From assembly GCA_020718105.1 (NCBI GenBank), contig DYDA01000003.1:17332-81331 (forward strand): a stretch of 64,000 nucleotides of DNA. Direction: 5' to 3'. Of this stretch, positions 1 through 8,647 are shown one piece after another. The position numbers and the translations under genes were made by a program. A model generated the notes under the pieces. The model had not been told where the DNA came from. It saw only the letters and a list, made by a program, of their open reading frames with translations, and did no database searches. Every line of letters starts with the position of its first letter. Within the stretch, counting starts at the first letter, position 1. Source of the DNA: Micavibrio sp. GTDB taxonomy: Bacteria; Pseudomonadota; Alphaproteobacteria; UBA9219.

Positions 1-138
1 CCTCTTTATACGCTGAAGGGGCTGAGAATCGATAAAAAACACAAGATTCGTTGATTCTATTGGGTTTTTTCTTGTGGATTTGAGTTGTCATTTTGATGCG
101 ATTTTGCCTCTTAAAACACAAGCCTACAGCAAGCGTTC

Positions 139-645
139 TTAAAGCTGATCGATGCACGTGACGATGTCTTCCTTGGGGAGGGCGTCCCACAAAGCCTGAA
201 CCGTTTTCCCCAACGTGGGATGAACGCGTTGTGGGCAAATATCGCTTAATGGTTTTAGAACGAAGGAGCGTTCAGCCATCAGCATATGGGGAATTGTTAG
301 GTGGGGGCTTTGCATGACGACGTCATCAAAAAAAAGGATATCGATATCGATGACGCGTGGACCATAGTGAAATGTTGGCAAACGTCCCAACTCTATTTCA
401 ATATCCTTGATGGTATAAAGAAGGCCTTTGGGATCAAACGCTGTCGTTCCACAAAGCGCGGCGTTGAGGAAAAGGGGCTGGTCACCAGCATAGGACGACA
501 CCGTTTCATAAGCGGGAGAGCAGGCCTCAATCTCTATATAGGGGCGCAGCGCTTCCTTTGCTTTGCGAAGATAGGCAAGACGATCACCCACATTCGATCC
601 AAGGCTAAGCGCTACGGCGTGCTGTTTGGGGCTGGTTTCATTCAT
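139..645 (-). CDS. folK: 2-amino-4-hydroxy-6-hydroxymethyldihydropteridine pyrophosphokinase
   Basis: FolK transfers pyrophosphate from ATP to 6-hydroxymethyl-dihydropterin in cytosolic folate synthesis. The N-terminal signature ALSLGSNVGDR (about residues 12-22) and the family motif GPRVIDIDIL (about 95-104), whose acidic residues bind Mg-ATP, are both intact, and the roughly 168-residue length fits HPPK. The frame stays open upstream with a possible TTG at 684 and an ATG at 675. The ATG at 645 is chosen because the conserved region starts only nine residues later; none of the three starts has a clear ribosome binding site. It is divergent from the glutamate kinase gene across about 200 bp. 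No other folate gene is adjacent (folC is about 52 kb away). The function is secure, the start is not. Confidence 0.9.
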   Translation of the reverse strand: MNETSPKQHAVALSLGSNVGDRLAYLRKAKEALRPYIEIEACSPAYETVSSYAGDQPLFLNAALCGTTAFDPKGLLYTIKDIEIELGRLPTFHYGPRVIDIDILFFDDVVMQSPHLTIPHMLMAERSFVLKPLSDICPQRVHPTLGKTVQALWDALPKEDIVTCIDQL

Positions 646-842
646 GGCTGCGCGCATCATGACGCGCTTTTGCATCGTATGCAACAGGTGAGCTAAGCCG
701 TTTTGCTGTTCTTCAAATTTTCAAGGGAATGTGCGATGATTGTATTTGAATGAGCGTAAAAAAACGCTATTCTTAGAGCTGTGCACCAAGAAAATTAACC
801 AAGAGCGTTTTTTTTGTCCGGTTCTTTTTATTTGAGGTTTTT

Positions 843-1751
843 ATGAATCAAGCCATCGATCAACAGCGAAAAACAATTGTTGTAAAAATAGGAACCGAGG
901 CTTTAAGCAACGCTCAGGGCCTTCCTGATCTGACCGTTCTTGCGCCCCTTACCCAGCAGCTTTCTGCTTTAAAAAAAGAGGGTAAGGCTGTTGTTCTTGT
1001 CACGTCGGGGGCTGTGGGCGTCGGGCGTCATCTTTTGGGCTGGGATAAGGCAAAAAAGCTGACGCTTCGTGAGCGCCAAGTGGCATCGAAACGCGGCCAA
1101 GTTGAATTGATGAGTCTTTATGGTGATCTCCTTCGTTATGACGATATCGGCGTCACCCAATCCCTGTTTGAAAGAAGTCATTTCGGTCGGGGGGATATCA
1201 GCCCGAAGGAAGATGTCGCTGCGCCCCTTTTTGTTGAGATTGGTATGCCCAACATCATCCCCATCATTAATGAAAATGATGGTGCGGCGACGACTGAGCT
1301 TCGTTTTACCGATAATGATCAGTTGGCGAAGCACGTTGCGCGTTTAATCCAAGCCGATACGCTGATCGTCTTATCCAATGTAGACGGCGTTTATACGACG
1401 AACCCCAGTGATCCAGCGGCAAGGAAAATAAACACCATTAATTTTTGTGACCCTTCTTCGTGGCAAGGCATCAATACGGATGGAACCTCTTCAAGTGGTC
1501 TTGGCGGGATGAAGGGCAAGATCAAGTCGGCGCATTGTTTCTTGTGCGGCCGCGAGGGTGAACGTCTTTGCGACTCCGCACCGTGGGCGCATTGGGAGCG
1601 GGAGGTTTTTATCGCCAGTTCGCGTACACCGAACGTTATCACGCGTCTTTTGGCGGGAGATGAGGGCGTGGGAACCAGACTTGTGTGTCGCCCGCAGGAA
1701 TATAAAGTCGGCACAGGGTGTTTTGTAACCTGCGCTAAGACCAACGGCTAA
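843..1751 (+). CDS. proB: Glutamate 5-kinase, short form without PUA domain
   Basis: The protein belongs to the amino-acid kinase fold and most resembles glutamate 5-kinase, the first step of proline synthesis. Visible motifs are VVKIGTEAL (13-21), the phosphate loop SGAVGVGR (55-62), PIINENDGA (140-148), FTDNDQLA (155-162) and LSNVDGVYTT (177-186). It ends at 302 residues, so the C-terminal PUA domain found in many ProB proteins is missing. Residues 231-253, between KIKSA and VFIASSRTPN, form a Cys/Trp/His-rich segment that is longer than the usual loop and unlike the family (see findings). A GAGG ribosome binding site lies five bases before the ATG. No proA gene is nearby. The specificity could differ from ProB, so the symbol is probable rather than certain. 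Confidence 0.8.
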   Translation: MNQAIDQQRKTIVVKIGTEALSNAQGLPDLTVLAPLTQQLSALKKEGKAVVLVTSGAVGVGRHLLGWDKAKKLTLRERQVASKRGQVELMSLYGDLLRYDDIGVTQSLFERSHFGRGDISPKEDVAAPLFVEIGMPNIIPIINENDGAATTELRFTDNDQLAKHVARLIQADTLIVLSNVDGVYTTNPSDPAARKINTINFCDPSSWQGINTDGTSSSGLGGMKGKIKSAHCFLCGREGERLCDSAPWAHWEREVFIASSRTPNVITRLLAGDEGVGTRLVCRPQEYKVGTGCFVTCAKTNG

Positions 1752-1754
1752 GAC

Positions 1755-3608
1755 TTAGGACTCATCCGTGGCGGCTTCCGCTTCAAGGTCAACCCAACGC
1801 GCCAAGGCTTCATCAAGTTGCTGCGTGACGTCTGTCAGGCGAAGAGACAGCGCCAGAAAAGTGGCTTGGTCTTTTTCATAAAGGGTTGTGTCGGTCAGGC
1901 GTTCCTCGATTTGTTTTTTCTGATGCTCAAGGCCTGCGACTTTCTCTGGCATGTTGTCCAATTCATACCGCAGTTTATAGGAAAGTTGAGGGCGCTTGTC
2001 TCTTTTGGGTGAGTTGCTTTCACGCGGCTTCTTGGCGGTGCCGTTGGGTGCCGTGACATCGGGTCCTTTTTCTTTTTTTTGTGCGGCCTGATAATCACTG
2101 TAGCCGCCAATATACCCCTCGACCTTGCCATCGCCTTCAAAGGCCAGAATCTTTGTGACGGTTTGATCCAAAAAATCGCGATCATGACTGACGACCAGCA
2201 GCGTGCCGGTATAGCTGGCCAAAATATCCTCAAGACGATCCAACGTATCCATGTCCAAATCGTTGGTGGGTTCATCAAGGATCAAAAAATTGCCAGGATT
2301 GGCCAGTGTTTTGGCGAGCATCAATCGATTTTTTTGCCCACCTGAAAGGGTGTCAGTGGGTTGCGAGGCCATCTTGGGATCAAACAGAAAATCTTTCAGA
2401 TAACCGCAGACGTGCCGTGTTTTGCCCATCACATCGATGTAATCGCCCCCGCCCGGAATCAGGTTGCGTTGTAGCGTTTCCTTAGGGTTTAGGTCTTTGC
2501 GCCGTTGATCGAAATAGGTGAGCGATAAATCTTTAGCGCGTTTTATGGTTCCCGCGTCTTGCTTAAGCTCTCCGATCAGAAGTTTCAGAAAGGTGGTTTT
2601 GCCGGTTCCATTTTTCCCGACAATGCCAATGCGTTCGCCGCGTTGAAGGCGTAGATGGAAAGTGTCCAAAATAACGCGTTCTGGCTTGTCCGGATGGCTG
2701 GGGTCGTGAAAAGTTTTTGAGACGTTATAAAACTCAGCGATGAGACGCGAGGAAGCTTCAGCTTGTTCTTGCGGCGTGAACGTGATCCGCGCCAACATGC
2801 GGCCAAGCGTGTTTTTATCGGCACGCAGGCGATCTCGCTCGGCCTTCATTTGATCAAGGCGGCGGACATTGCGTTTACAACGCGCTTTGACGCCTCGGCT
2901 GGCCCACGCGACTTCTTGGTCAAGGTTCTTTTGTCGCGTGCGAAGCGTGCGCTCTTCTTGCTCTAGCACCATGACGGACCATTCTTCGAAGAAAGAAAAA
3001 CCCTTGGGGCAAACCCGTAACTTGCCACGATCCAACCAAAAGACTTTGTTTGAAATAGCGGCAAGAAACGCTTTATCGTGACTGATACATAAGACGGCAC
3101 CGCGATAAGCGCGCAGATAGTTTTCAAGCCATTCGATGATGGACAGATCAAGGTGATTGGTTGGCTCATCCAGCAAAAGAATATCGGGCTCTTCCACCAA
3201 GGCGCGCGCCAGCGCAGCGCGACGCAGCTCACCGCCTGATAAAGAGCCCATTTTGTCGTGAATGTTGAGCTCAAGCGGTTCAACGATTTTTTCGATTTTA
3301 TAGGCGTTATGATCGTTTTTGTTTTCGGGGTTTAGCTCATCGAACACGAACTCATAGATCGTTTGATCAGCACGCGGCGTTATTTCTTGCTGCATATAAC
3401 CAATAGAGGCGCCCTGCAATTGCCAGCGCGTGCCAACGTCCAGTTCACGCACGCCTGTGATGATGTTCATGAGGGTCGTTTTGCCCGCCCCGTTTTGGCC
3501 GATAAGACAAATCTTTTCGCCATCTTGAATGGTGAAGGCAAGGTCTTTGAAAAGCGTTTTAGCGCCAAAACTTATTTCAGCTTCTTGAACAGAGAGAATG
3601 AGGGGCAT
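1755..3608 (-). CDS. uup: ABC-F family ATPase (Uup type)
   Basis: A cytosolic protein with two ABC ATPase domains and no membrane segment. The first Walker A is GQNGAGKTT (37-45), with signature LSGGELRRAALARAL and Walker B LLLDEPTNHLDLS. The second has GKNGTGKTT, LSGGQKNRLMLAKTL and LILDEPTNDLDMD. A charged linker lies between the domains and a basic, coiled-coil-prone tail of about 100 residues follows (KRDKRPQLSYKLRYELDN onward), which is the layout of Uup. ABC-F proteins act on the ribosome, and Uup has been linked to ribosome assembly or rescue and to transposon excision. The open frame extends 31 codons further (to 3701), but homology starts at MPLILSVQEAEI, so 3608 is used. It converges on proB with three bases between the stops and is divergent from the pseudokinase gene. 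Confidence 0.92.
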   Translation of the reverse strand: MPLILSVQEAEISFGAKTLFKDLAFTIQDGEKICLIGQNGAGKTTLMNIITGVRELDVGTRWQLQGASIGYMQQEITPRADQTIYEFVFDELNPENKNDHNAYKIEKIVEPLELNIHDKMGSLSGGELRRAALARALVEEPDILLLDEPTNHLDLSIIEWLENYLRAYRGAVLCISHDKAFLAAISNKVFWLDRGKLRVCPKGFSFFEEWSVMVLEQEERTLRTRQKNLDQEVAWASRGVKARCKRNVRRLDQMKAERDRLRADKNTLGRMLARITFTPQEQAEASSRLIAEFYNVSKTFHDPSHPDKPERVILDTFHLRLQRGERIGIVGKNGTGKTTFLKLLIGELKQDAGTIKRAKDLSLTYFDQRRKDLNPKETLQRNLIPGGGDYIDVMGKTRHVCGYLKDFLFDPKMASQPTDTLSGGQKNRLMLAKTLANPGNFLILDEPTNDLDMDTLDRLEDILASYTGTLLVVSHDRDFLDQTVTKILAFEGDGKVEGYIGGYSDYQAAQKKEKGPDVTAPNGTAKKPRESNSPKRDKRPQLSYKLRYELDNMPEKVAGLEHQKKQIEERLTDTTLYEKDQATFLALSLRLTDVTQQLDEALARWVDLEAEAATDES

Positions 3609-3814
3609 GACGGCGGACAAACACTTAAAAAGAGGGATGCGAACCTCATCAATAGGAGATTGCAGCAAAGGAAGCCACATGATTTTACCAAAGGTTATCA
3701 AAGAGATGATGGTTTTTGATCATAAAGACAAAGAATAACGCCGGATTAACCACTTTTTTTACCATCTGGTTTGTATAGTTTGCGTTGTTGATTCTTTTAT
3801 CCCAGAACGTATCC

Positions 3815-5854
3815 ATGGCTGAAGAAAACAAAACGCAACAGGAAAATTGGGGATCGGGTCTTCCTTTGGAAGGGCGCTTCTTTTTGTATCCGGATAAAGC
3901 CTTGCCCGCCTTTAATGCTGCGGGAGGGGTTGCTTATGCTGCGCGGTATAAGAATGATGCAACGCAGGCGTTTATAGGCATTATCAGCTCTGGCGGGGTG
4001 TTGCCTCGCATTGAAAACGTTCATGCCATGAGAATGATTGATAGCCCCAGCATTCTGCGCTTGTGTGAGGGTGGTGTTATTCATTGGCCCGCCCAAAACG
4101 CCAATTGTTATGCTTTAGTTTATGAACAGCCGTCCGCTGAGCGGCATTGGAAGTCTTTTAATGAGACGCATCCTGTTATGAGCGAAGATACCGTCAATAA
4201 CGCGTTCATCATTCCCATGATTAAGGCGCTCCTTGAGTTTCAGCGCACGGGGCTTGTGCATGGCGCGATTAGGCCGACCAATATCTTTTGGCGAGAAGGA
4301 AGCATGACCCCGCCACAAATCGGGGATGGCCTTTCGGCGCCTTGTGGTATTGGGCAGCCCAGTCTTTTTGAAACAATTGAAAGAGCCCTTTGTCAGCCTA
4401 TTGCGCGCGGCGAGGGAAATCACGTCGATGATTGTTATGCTTTTGGGATGACCTTGGCTTTTGTTATTTTGGGGAGTCATCCCTTTCAGGGAATGGATGA
4501 TCAAGCTATTCTTCGTTTAAAGCTTGATAAAGGGTCGTTTAGCGCCACGTTAGGAAACCGTCGCTTGCCACCTGCTCATATTGAACTCTTGCGTGGGCTT
4601 TTAAGCGATGACCCGCGTCAAAGGTGGACAGCCGAAGACCTAGAGCAATGGATGACAGGGCGGCGCTCTACGCCGAAAAATTCTGACGCGGGGCGCCGCG
4701 CCAGCCGTCATTTTTCCATAGCGGGTAAGGAGTATTGGCAGCTTCGTCCCTTAGCCGCAGGCATGGCTGAAAATGTGGCTGAGGCTGTTAAAGTTATAGA
4801 AAACGGAAGCCTTGAAAAATGGATAACGCGTTCTTTGGGGGATGATGAGCGCGCCAAAGGCGTTGCCGAAGTCGTGGATGAAATCAACGAAAAGGGAAAA
4901 ACGGCTTCGTACCAAGATCAGTTGGTCGCGCGGGTTTGTATCGCTCTTGATCCTGTTTCTCCCATCCGTTATCGCGGTCTGTCGGTTATGCCACGAGGGA
5001 TTGCCACGGTTTTGGCTGAGGCGATGATGACGGGGCAGAATCTTCAGGTGCTTAGCGAAATCCTGACGTCACGCTTTGTGACGCTTTGGGTGAACATGCA
5101 AAAAGATGTCAAAACCGATTTGGTTCCTTTGGCGCAGCAGCTGGAGAGAATGGCTTCTTACGCCGAGAAAACATCTTTTGGAAGCGGGTTAGAGCGTGTT
5201 CTTTATGAGATGAATACGGGCGCGCCTTGTCTCAGCCCTCTTTTTAAAGGTGATTTTGTTCTCTCGCCTAAACAGATTTTAAATTCATTAGAGCGCGTGG
5301 CGGCTTCTGGCTCGCGCCCCAGTGAGCCGATGGATCGGCATTTGGCGGCGTTCTTGGTCGCGCGGGAAAAACGCAGCGAATCTCTTTTTACCGCCATGGG
5401 GCTTGGTGCGCCCAGTTTAAAGCGCGGTCTTGCCTTGCTCTCTTTGTTTGGAGAGATGCAGAATCGTTATGGCCCCGATAAACTGCCGCACCTTTGCGCT
5501 TGGTTGATGCCTCTTGTAGAGCCTTGTTTGCGGCGCTTTCTTAGTAAGCCGCTTCAAGACAAAGTGCGCCGTCAGGCCAAAGAGGCCGTTGATCAAGGGA
5601 GCCTTTCTTTATTGCTTAAACGGGTGGATGACACGGCGCGGGTTGTCGGTGACGAAAACGATTTTCTTGCGGCGCGGTCTATGTATCGCAACATACAAAA
5701 AGAGATGGCGACGATAGAAAGGAACATCAACAATAAGAATCAAGTGGCGCGTGAAATGGGTCGTCCTATCTCCGCGAGCATCGCCAGTTTATTGGCGCTT
5801 ATTTTGATTGCTGTAACTTTGTGGAAAACGGTGTGGCAAGGGTTGATGGGATAG
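3815..5854 (+). CDS. Pseudokinase-like protein with C-terminal membrane anchor
   Basis: Roughly the first 290 residues resemble a eukaryotic-type Ser/Thr kinase: the catalytic-loop region reads LVHGAIRPTNIFW (near residue 149), followed by VDDCYAFGMTLAFVILGSHPF, the usual helix F/G segment. The active-site residues are absent: the HRD Asp is replaced (HGAIRPTN), no VAIK lysine is evident near AFIGIISSGG, and IGDG stands where DFG would be. It is therefore probably a pseudokinase. The following 350 residues are helical, charged and unrecognised. The last 25 residues form one hydrophobic helix (SIASLLALILIAVTLW), giving a cytosolic body tethered to the inner membrane. The start is the ATG of MAEENKTQ; a TTG ten codons upstream is less likely. 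A small membrane protein gene follows four bases later, suggesting a two-gene unit. Confidence 0.72.
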   Translation: MAEENKTQQENWGSGLPLEGRFFLYPDKALPAFNAAGGVAYAARYKNDATQAFIGIISSGGVLPRIENVHAMRMIDSPSILRLCEGGVIHWPAQNANCYALVYEQPSAERHWKSFNETHPVMSEDTVNNAFIIPMIKALLEFQRTGLVHGAIRPTNIFWREGSMTPPQIGDGLSAPCGIGQPSLFETIERALCQPIARGEGNHVDDCYAFGMTLAFVILGSHPFQGMDDQAILRLKLDKGSFSATLGNRRLPPAHIELLRGLLSDDPRQRWTAEDLEQWMTGRRSTPKNSDAGRRASRHFSIAGKEYWQLRPLAAGMAENVAEAVKVIENGSLEKWITRSLGDDERAKGVAEVVDEINEKGKTASYQDQLVARVCIALDPVSPIRYRGLSVMPRGIATVLAEAMMTGQNLQVLSEILTSRFVTLWVNMQKDVKTDLVPLAQQLERMASYAEKTSFGSGLERVLYEMNTGAPCLSPLFKGDFVLSPKQILNSLERVAASGSRPSEPMDRHLAAFLVAREKRSESLFTAMGLGAPSLKRGLALLSLFGEMQNRYGPDKLPHLCAWLMPLVEPCLRRFLSKPLQDKVRRQAKEAVDQGSLSLLLKRVDDTARVVGDENDFLAARSMYRNIQKEMATIERNINNKNQVAREMGRPISASIASLLALILIAVTLWKTVWQGLMG

Positions 5855-5858
5855 GCGC

Positions 5859-6371
5859 ATGAGCGAGAACCAAGAAGAAAAAGGGAAAAAAGAAAAAAAC
5901 GCCAAGCCCAAGAAAGGTGGGTTTAAACTTATCTTGGTGATGGTGGTTATGGGCTGTCTTGCGCCCTTTGGTGTGCCCACGCTTCTTGTTTGCATGGGGC
6001 TCGCGCCGACGCTTGTCGCGCTGGTGACGGATACTGATGAAAATCGATCGGGGCTTGCAACGATAGGCTATATGAACTTTGCGGGGGTGCTGCCGTTTTT
6101 GATTGATCTTTGGCAAAACGGCCAAACGATGGAAGCGGCGCTGGCCATCGTTCGCCAACCTTTTTCATGGGCGATTATGTTGGGGGCGGCAGGGATCGGC
6201 CATTTGATCCTTTACGCTGTGCCGCCCGTGATTGCCTCGGTCTTTTTGATCAATCAAGAAAGTCGTTTGCGCACCCTACGCGAAGGGATGCAACAGCTAG
6301 AGGCCATCTGGGGCCCTGATGTTGCTTCCACGACATCGCTGGATGCCGTGAAGAGCAGTAGAGGCGGATAG
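5859..6371 (+). CDS. Small multi-spanning membrane protein, partner of the pseudokinase
   Basis: I do not recognise this 170-residue protein. The first 22 residues are highly charged (Lys/Glu-rich, cytosolic). Hydrophobic segments follow at about 23-55 (LILVMVVMGCLAPFGVPTLL, then VCMGLAPTLVALVTD), about 67-85 and about 100-130 (AIMLGAAGIGHLILYAVPPV), and a charged, coiled-coil-prone tail (INQESRLRTLREGMQQLEAI) ends the protein. It starts four bases after the pseudokinase stop, so the two are almost certainly cotranscribed and may form a membrane complex; that is inference from spacing. The next gene, lysS, converges with eleven bases between the stops. Confidence 0.75.
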   Translation: MSENQEEKGKKEKNAKPKKGGFKLILVMVVMGCLAPFGVPTLLVCMGLAPTLVALVTDTDENRSGLATIGYMNFAGVLPFLIDLWQNGQTMEAALAIVRQPFSWAIMLGAAGIGHLILYAVPPVIASVFLINQESRLRTLREGMQQLEAIWGPDVASTTSLDAVKSSRGG

Positions 6372-6382
6372 AAAAGAGGCCT

Positions 6383-7879
6383 TTACGCCAACGGACGCAT
6401 GGTCGGGAACGCAATGACTTCACGGATTGTCGTGCTGTTGGTCATCAAGATCGCCAAGCGATCCAGCCCAATCCCAAGGCCGCCCATGGGCGGCATGCCA
6501 AACGCCAACGCTTTAATAAAGTCATCATCGATGGGATGAGGTGGTTCATCGGGGCCGCGTTTTTGTTCAGCTTGCTCAAGGAAACGGGCGCGTTGTTCGC
6601 GTGGATCGTTCAACTCGCTAAACGCGTTGGCGATTTCCCAACCGTTGACATAGGTTTCAAAACGCTGCGCAACATGCGGGCGATCCGGCCACGCTTTGGA
6701 CAAAGGCGATATTTCTTTGGGAAGATCGACGACATGCGTGGGTTGAATTAATTTGTCTTCGACGCGTTCGCCAAAGACGGCTTCAACAATTTGTCCCCAA
6801 CACAGGCCTTCTTGCGTTTTAATGCCTATTTTGGTGGCGGCTTCCCGTGCAGCGACGGGATCCGTGATTTTATAAAAATCGACGCCCGTGTGTTCCGTGA
6901 CAAGATCGACCATGCTTTTGCGCGGCCATGGTGCGGTAAAGTCAATTTCTTTATCGCCGAAAACAATTTTGGCTGAGCCATGAATTGTTTTAGCCATATG
7001 TTCAATGATGGATTCCGCCAATTCGATCATGGCGGTAAAATCAACATAGGCCTGATAAAGTTCAATCATCGTGAATTCCGGATTGTGTCTTGGACTCATG
7101 CCTTCATTGCGGAAGCTGCGATTGATTTCGAAAACCTTTTCCGACAACCCACCGATGACAAGGCGCTTCAGGTGAAGCTCTGGCGCAATGCGAAGATAAA
7201 GAGGCATGTCCAGCGCGTTGTGATGCGTGACAAAGGGTTTGGCTAACGCGCCACCTGCTAAAACGTGCAGCATCGGCGTTTCAACTTCTAAAAAGCCCTT
7301 TTCATCCAAAAAGCGGCGCAGCGCCGTGATCATTTTAAAACGCGTGCGCAACGTGTCGCGTGTTTTTTGCGAGGAGGCAATATCTTGTTCACGGTGGCGG
7401 AAGCGCACTTCAACGTCCTTAAGCCCGTGGTATTTTTCGGGTGGTGGTTCTAAGGCTTTGGAGAGGACTTTAAGGTCATCGGCATCCACGGTGATTTCGC
7501 CGCGTGGCGTGCGGCGTACCTTGCCTGTCACCCCGATGATGTCGCCCAAATCGAGAAGGGAGAGAAGTTCTAGCCGTTCAGGCGATGTGTTTTTTAGATC
7601 GTGAAAAGCCTGAACGCGATCACTGTCGTCCATGATGTCAAGGAACATGCCGTTGTTGCGGATGGCCATGATGCGACCCGCGATGGCGACGGTGACATCG
7701 GTCTTTTCGCCATTTTCTAGCGCTTCAAATTGTTTTTTAATGGCCTGTGCGCTGTGCGTTTTATTAAAGCGCGTTTCGTCAAACGGATTGCCAAAACGGG
7801 CGGTCAGTGTGTCAAGGCGATGGAGGCGCCGCGCCCGTTCGTCTTCATGAGGAAGGGGGGCGTTGGAATCTTCGGACAT
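6383..7879 (-). CDS. lysS: Lysyl-tRNA synthetase, class II
   Basis: LysS charges tRNA-Lys. The N-terminal OB-fold anticodon-binding domain (about residues 40-155; VTVAIAGRIMAIRNNGMFLD) is followed by a class II catalytic core with motif 2 (EINRSFRNEGMSPRHNPEFT) and motif 3 (GLGIGLDRLAILMT). The length of 498 residues is normal. The start is placed at MSEDSNAP (7879); the frame continues 21 codons upstream without family similarity. Many alphaproteobacteria instead carry the unrelated class I LysK, so the enzyme type is informative about lineage. The S24-like regulator lies immediately upstream on the same strand. Confidence 0.95.
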   Translation of the reverse strand: MSEDSNAPLPHEDERARRLHRLDTLTARFGNPFDETRFNKTHSAQAIKKQFEALENGEKTDVTVAIAGRIMAIRNNGMFLDIMDDSDRVQAFHDLKNTSPERLELLSLLDLGDIIGVTGKVRRTPRGEITVDADDLKVLSKALEPPPEKYHGLKDVEVRFRHREQDIASSQKTRDTLRTRFKMITALRRFLDEKGFLEVETPMLHVLAGGALAKPFVTHHNALDMPLYLRIAPELHLKRLVIGGLSEKVFEINRSFRNEGMSPRHNPEFTMIELYQAYVDFTAMIELAESIIEHMAKTIHGSAKIVFGDKEIDFTAPWPRKSMVDLVTEHTGVDFYKITDPVAAREAATKIGIKTQEGLCWGQIVEAVFGERVEDKLIQPTHVVDLPKEISPLSKAWPDRPHVAQRFETYVNGWEIANAFSELNDPREQRARFLEQAEQKRGPDEPPHPIDDDFIKALAFGMPPMGGLGIGLDRLAILMTNSTTIREVIAFPTMRPLA

Positions 7880-7976
7880 TTTTAAACCATTCAATAAATG
7901 AGAACGAGCCTTCTTTTTACGTTGTTTAAGGACATTGGGCAAGTCCGCATTCGCAGAAAAAAAGGGGGGAAAAGAG

Positions 7977-8600
7977 CTATTGGCTGACCCACAGGATTCG
8001 ATTCATCCACACAATATCGTGACGCGGCAAGGTTAGGGGCGGCTCGTCCGCTGTAAGAGAGGCTAGCTCGATTTTAAGAACGCCTTCGCGGTTCAACCTT
8101 TTAATAAAAAGATCGCCCTGTACTGTGCGCACACCAACGGCTTCGCCTCGCCGTGGTTTTTCTGTGGGGGATAGAATAAGACGACATCCTTTAGGGTAAT
8201 GCGGCTCCAGTGTTTCATTATCAATTTCCAACGCGAACGCAGCCCCATCATGGACGGCTGGCAGAGTCATGAAATCGCCAAGGTCTTTACAGATGCGCCC
8301 CCCTTGATCAAAAAGGCTGTTGCTGGCGGCTTGCGTCAGGGTGAAAAGCGGTATTTTTGATTTCACGCGTTGTTTTGCCTCGATCAAGGCGACAAAGTCT
8401 TCAAGAGAGCACTGCGTTGCGCCTAAAATGGAGGCCAAGCTTTCTGTTGAGGGCCAGCGAGGTCGTCCGTTCTTAATGCGTTTACTGGGGTTGAACAGGG
8501 TCGCGCTCAGCCCCGCCTTACGCGCCAGACCAGACGGTGTAAGGCCTCGGTTTTCAGCCAAGCGATCAATGGCCAGCCAAAGAGAGGTGTGAGTGAGCAT
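7977..8600 (-). CDS. HTH regulator with catalytically altered S24/LexA-like domain
   Basis: A 207-residue DNA-binding protein. Residues 1-70 form an HTH (LTPSGLARKAGLSATLF..., with WPSTESLASILGA). Residues 110-205 resemble the S24 peptidase/LexA fold: ALEIDNETLEPHYPKGCRL aligns with the GDSM-P-y-GD region, and GDLFIKRL carries the expected lysine (about 167). The nucleophilic serine is missing (DNETLEP in place of GDSMEP), so self-cleavage is unlikely and the domain may serve for dimerisation or ligand sensing. It sits upstream of lysS, about 100 bp away, on the same strand. The ATG at 8600 has no ribosome binding site but lies seven bases after a good -10 box, consistent with a leaderless transcript. 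The target genes are unknown. Confidence 0.85.
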   Translation of the reverse strand: MLTHTSLWLAIDRLAENRGLTPSGLARKAGLSATLFNPSKRIKNGRPRWPSTESLASILGATQCSLEDFVALIEAKQRVKSKIPLFTLTQAASNSLFDQGGRICKDLGDFMTLPAVHDGAAFALEIDNETLEPHYPKGCRLILSPTEKPRRGEAVGVRTVQGDLFIKRLNREGVLKIELASLTADEPPLTLPRHDIVWMNRILWVSQ

Positions 8601-8620
8601 GATAGGAATAATAGCCTATC
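8601..8620. promoter_or_regulatory. Palindrome at the start of the S24-like regulator, candidate autoregulatory operator
   Basis: GATAGG and CCTATC form perfect 6-bp arms around 8 bp, directly abutting the start codon at 8600 and covering the predicted -10 box. A dimeric HTH protein bound here would block its own promoter. The palindrome is seen; the binding is inferred. Confidence 0.45.
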
Positions 8621-8636
8621 TTTGCTGGCTCGGCAA
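8608..8636 (-). promoter_or_regulatory. Predicted sigma-70 promoter of the S24-like regulator
   Basis: Read on the minus strand, a -35 box TTGCCG (8636-8631) and a -10 box TATTAT (8613-8608) are separated by exactly 17 bp. Only seven bases (TCCTATC) separate the -10 box from the ATG at 8600, so transcription should begin at or next to the start codon, predicting a leaderless mRNA. This agrees with the absence of a Shine-Dalgarno sequence. Confidence 0.55.
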
Positions 8637-8647
8637 GCTTCTAGGGT

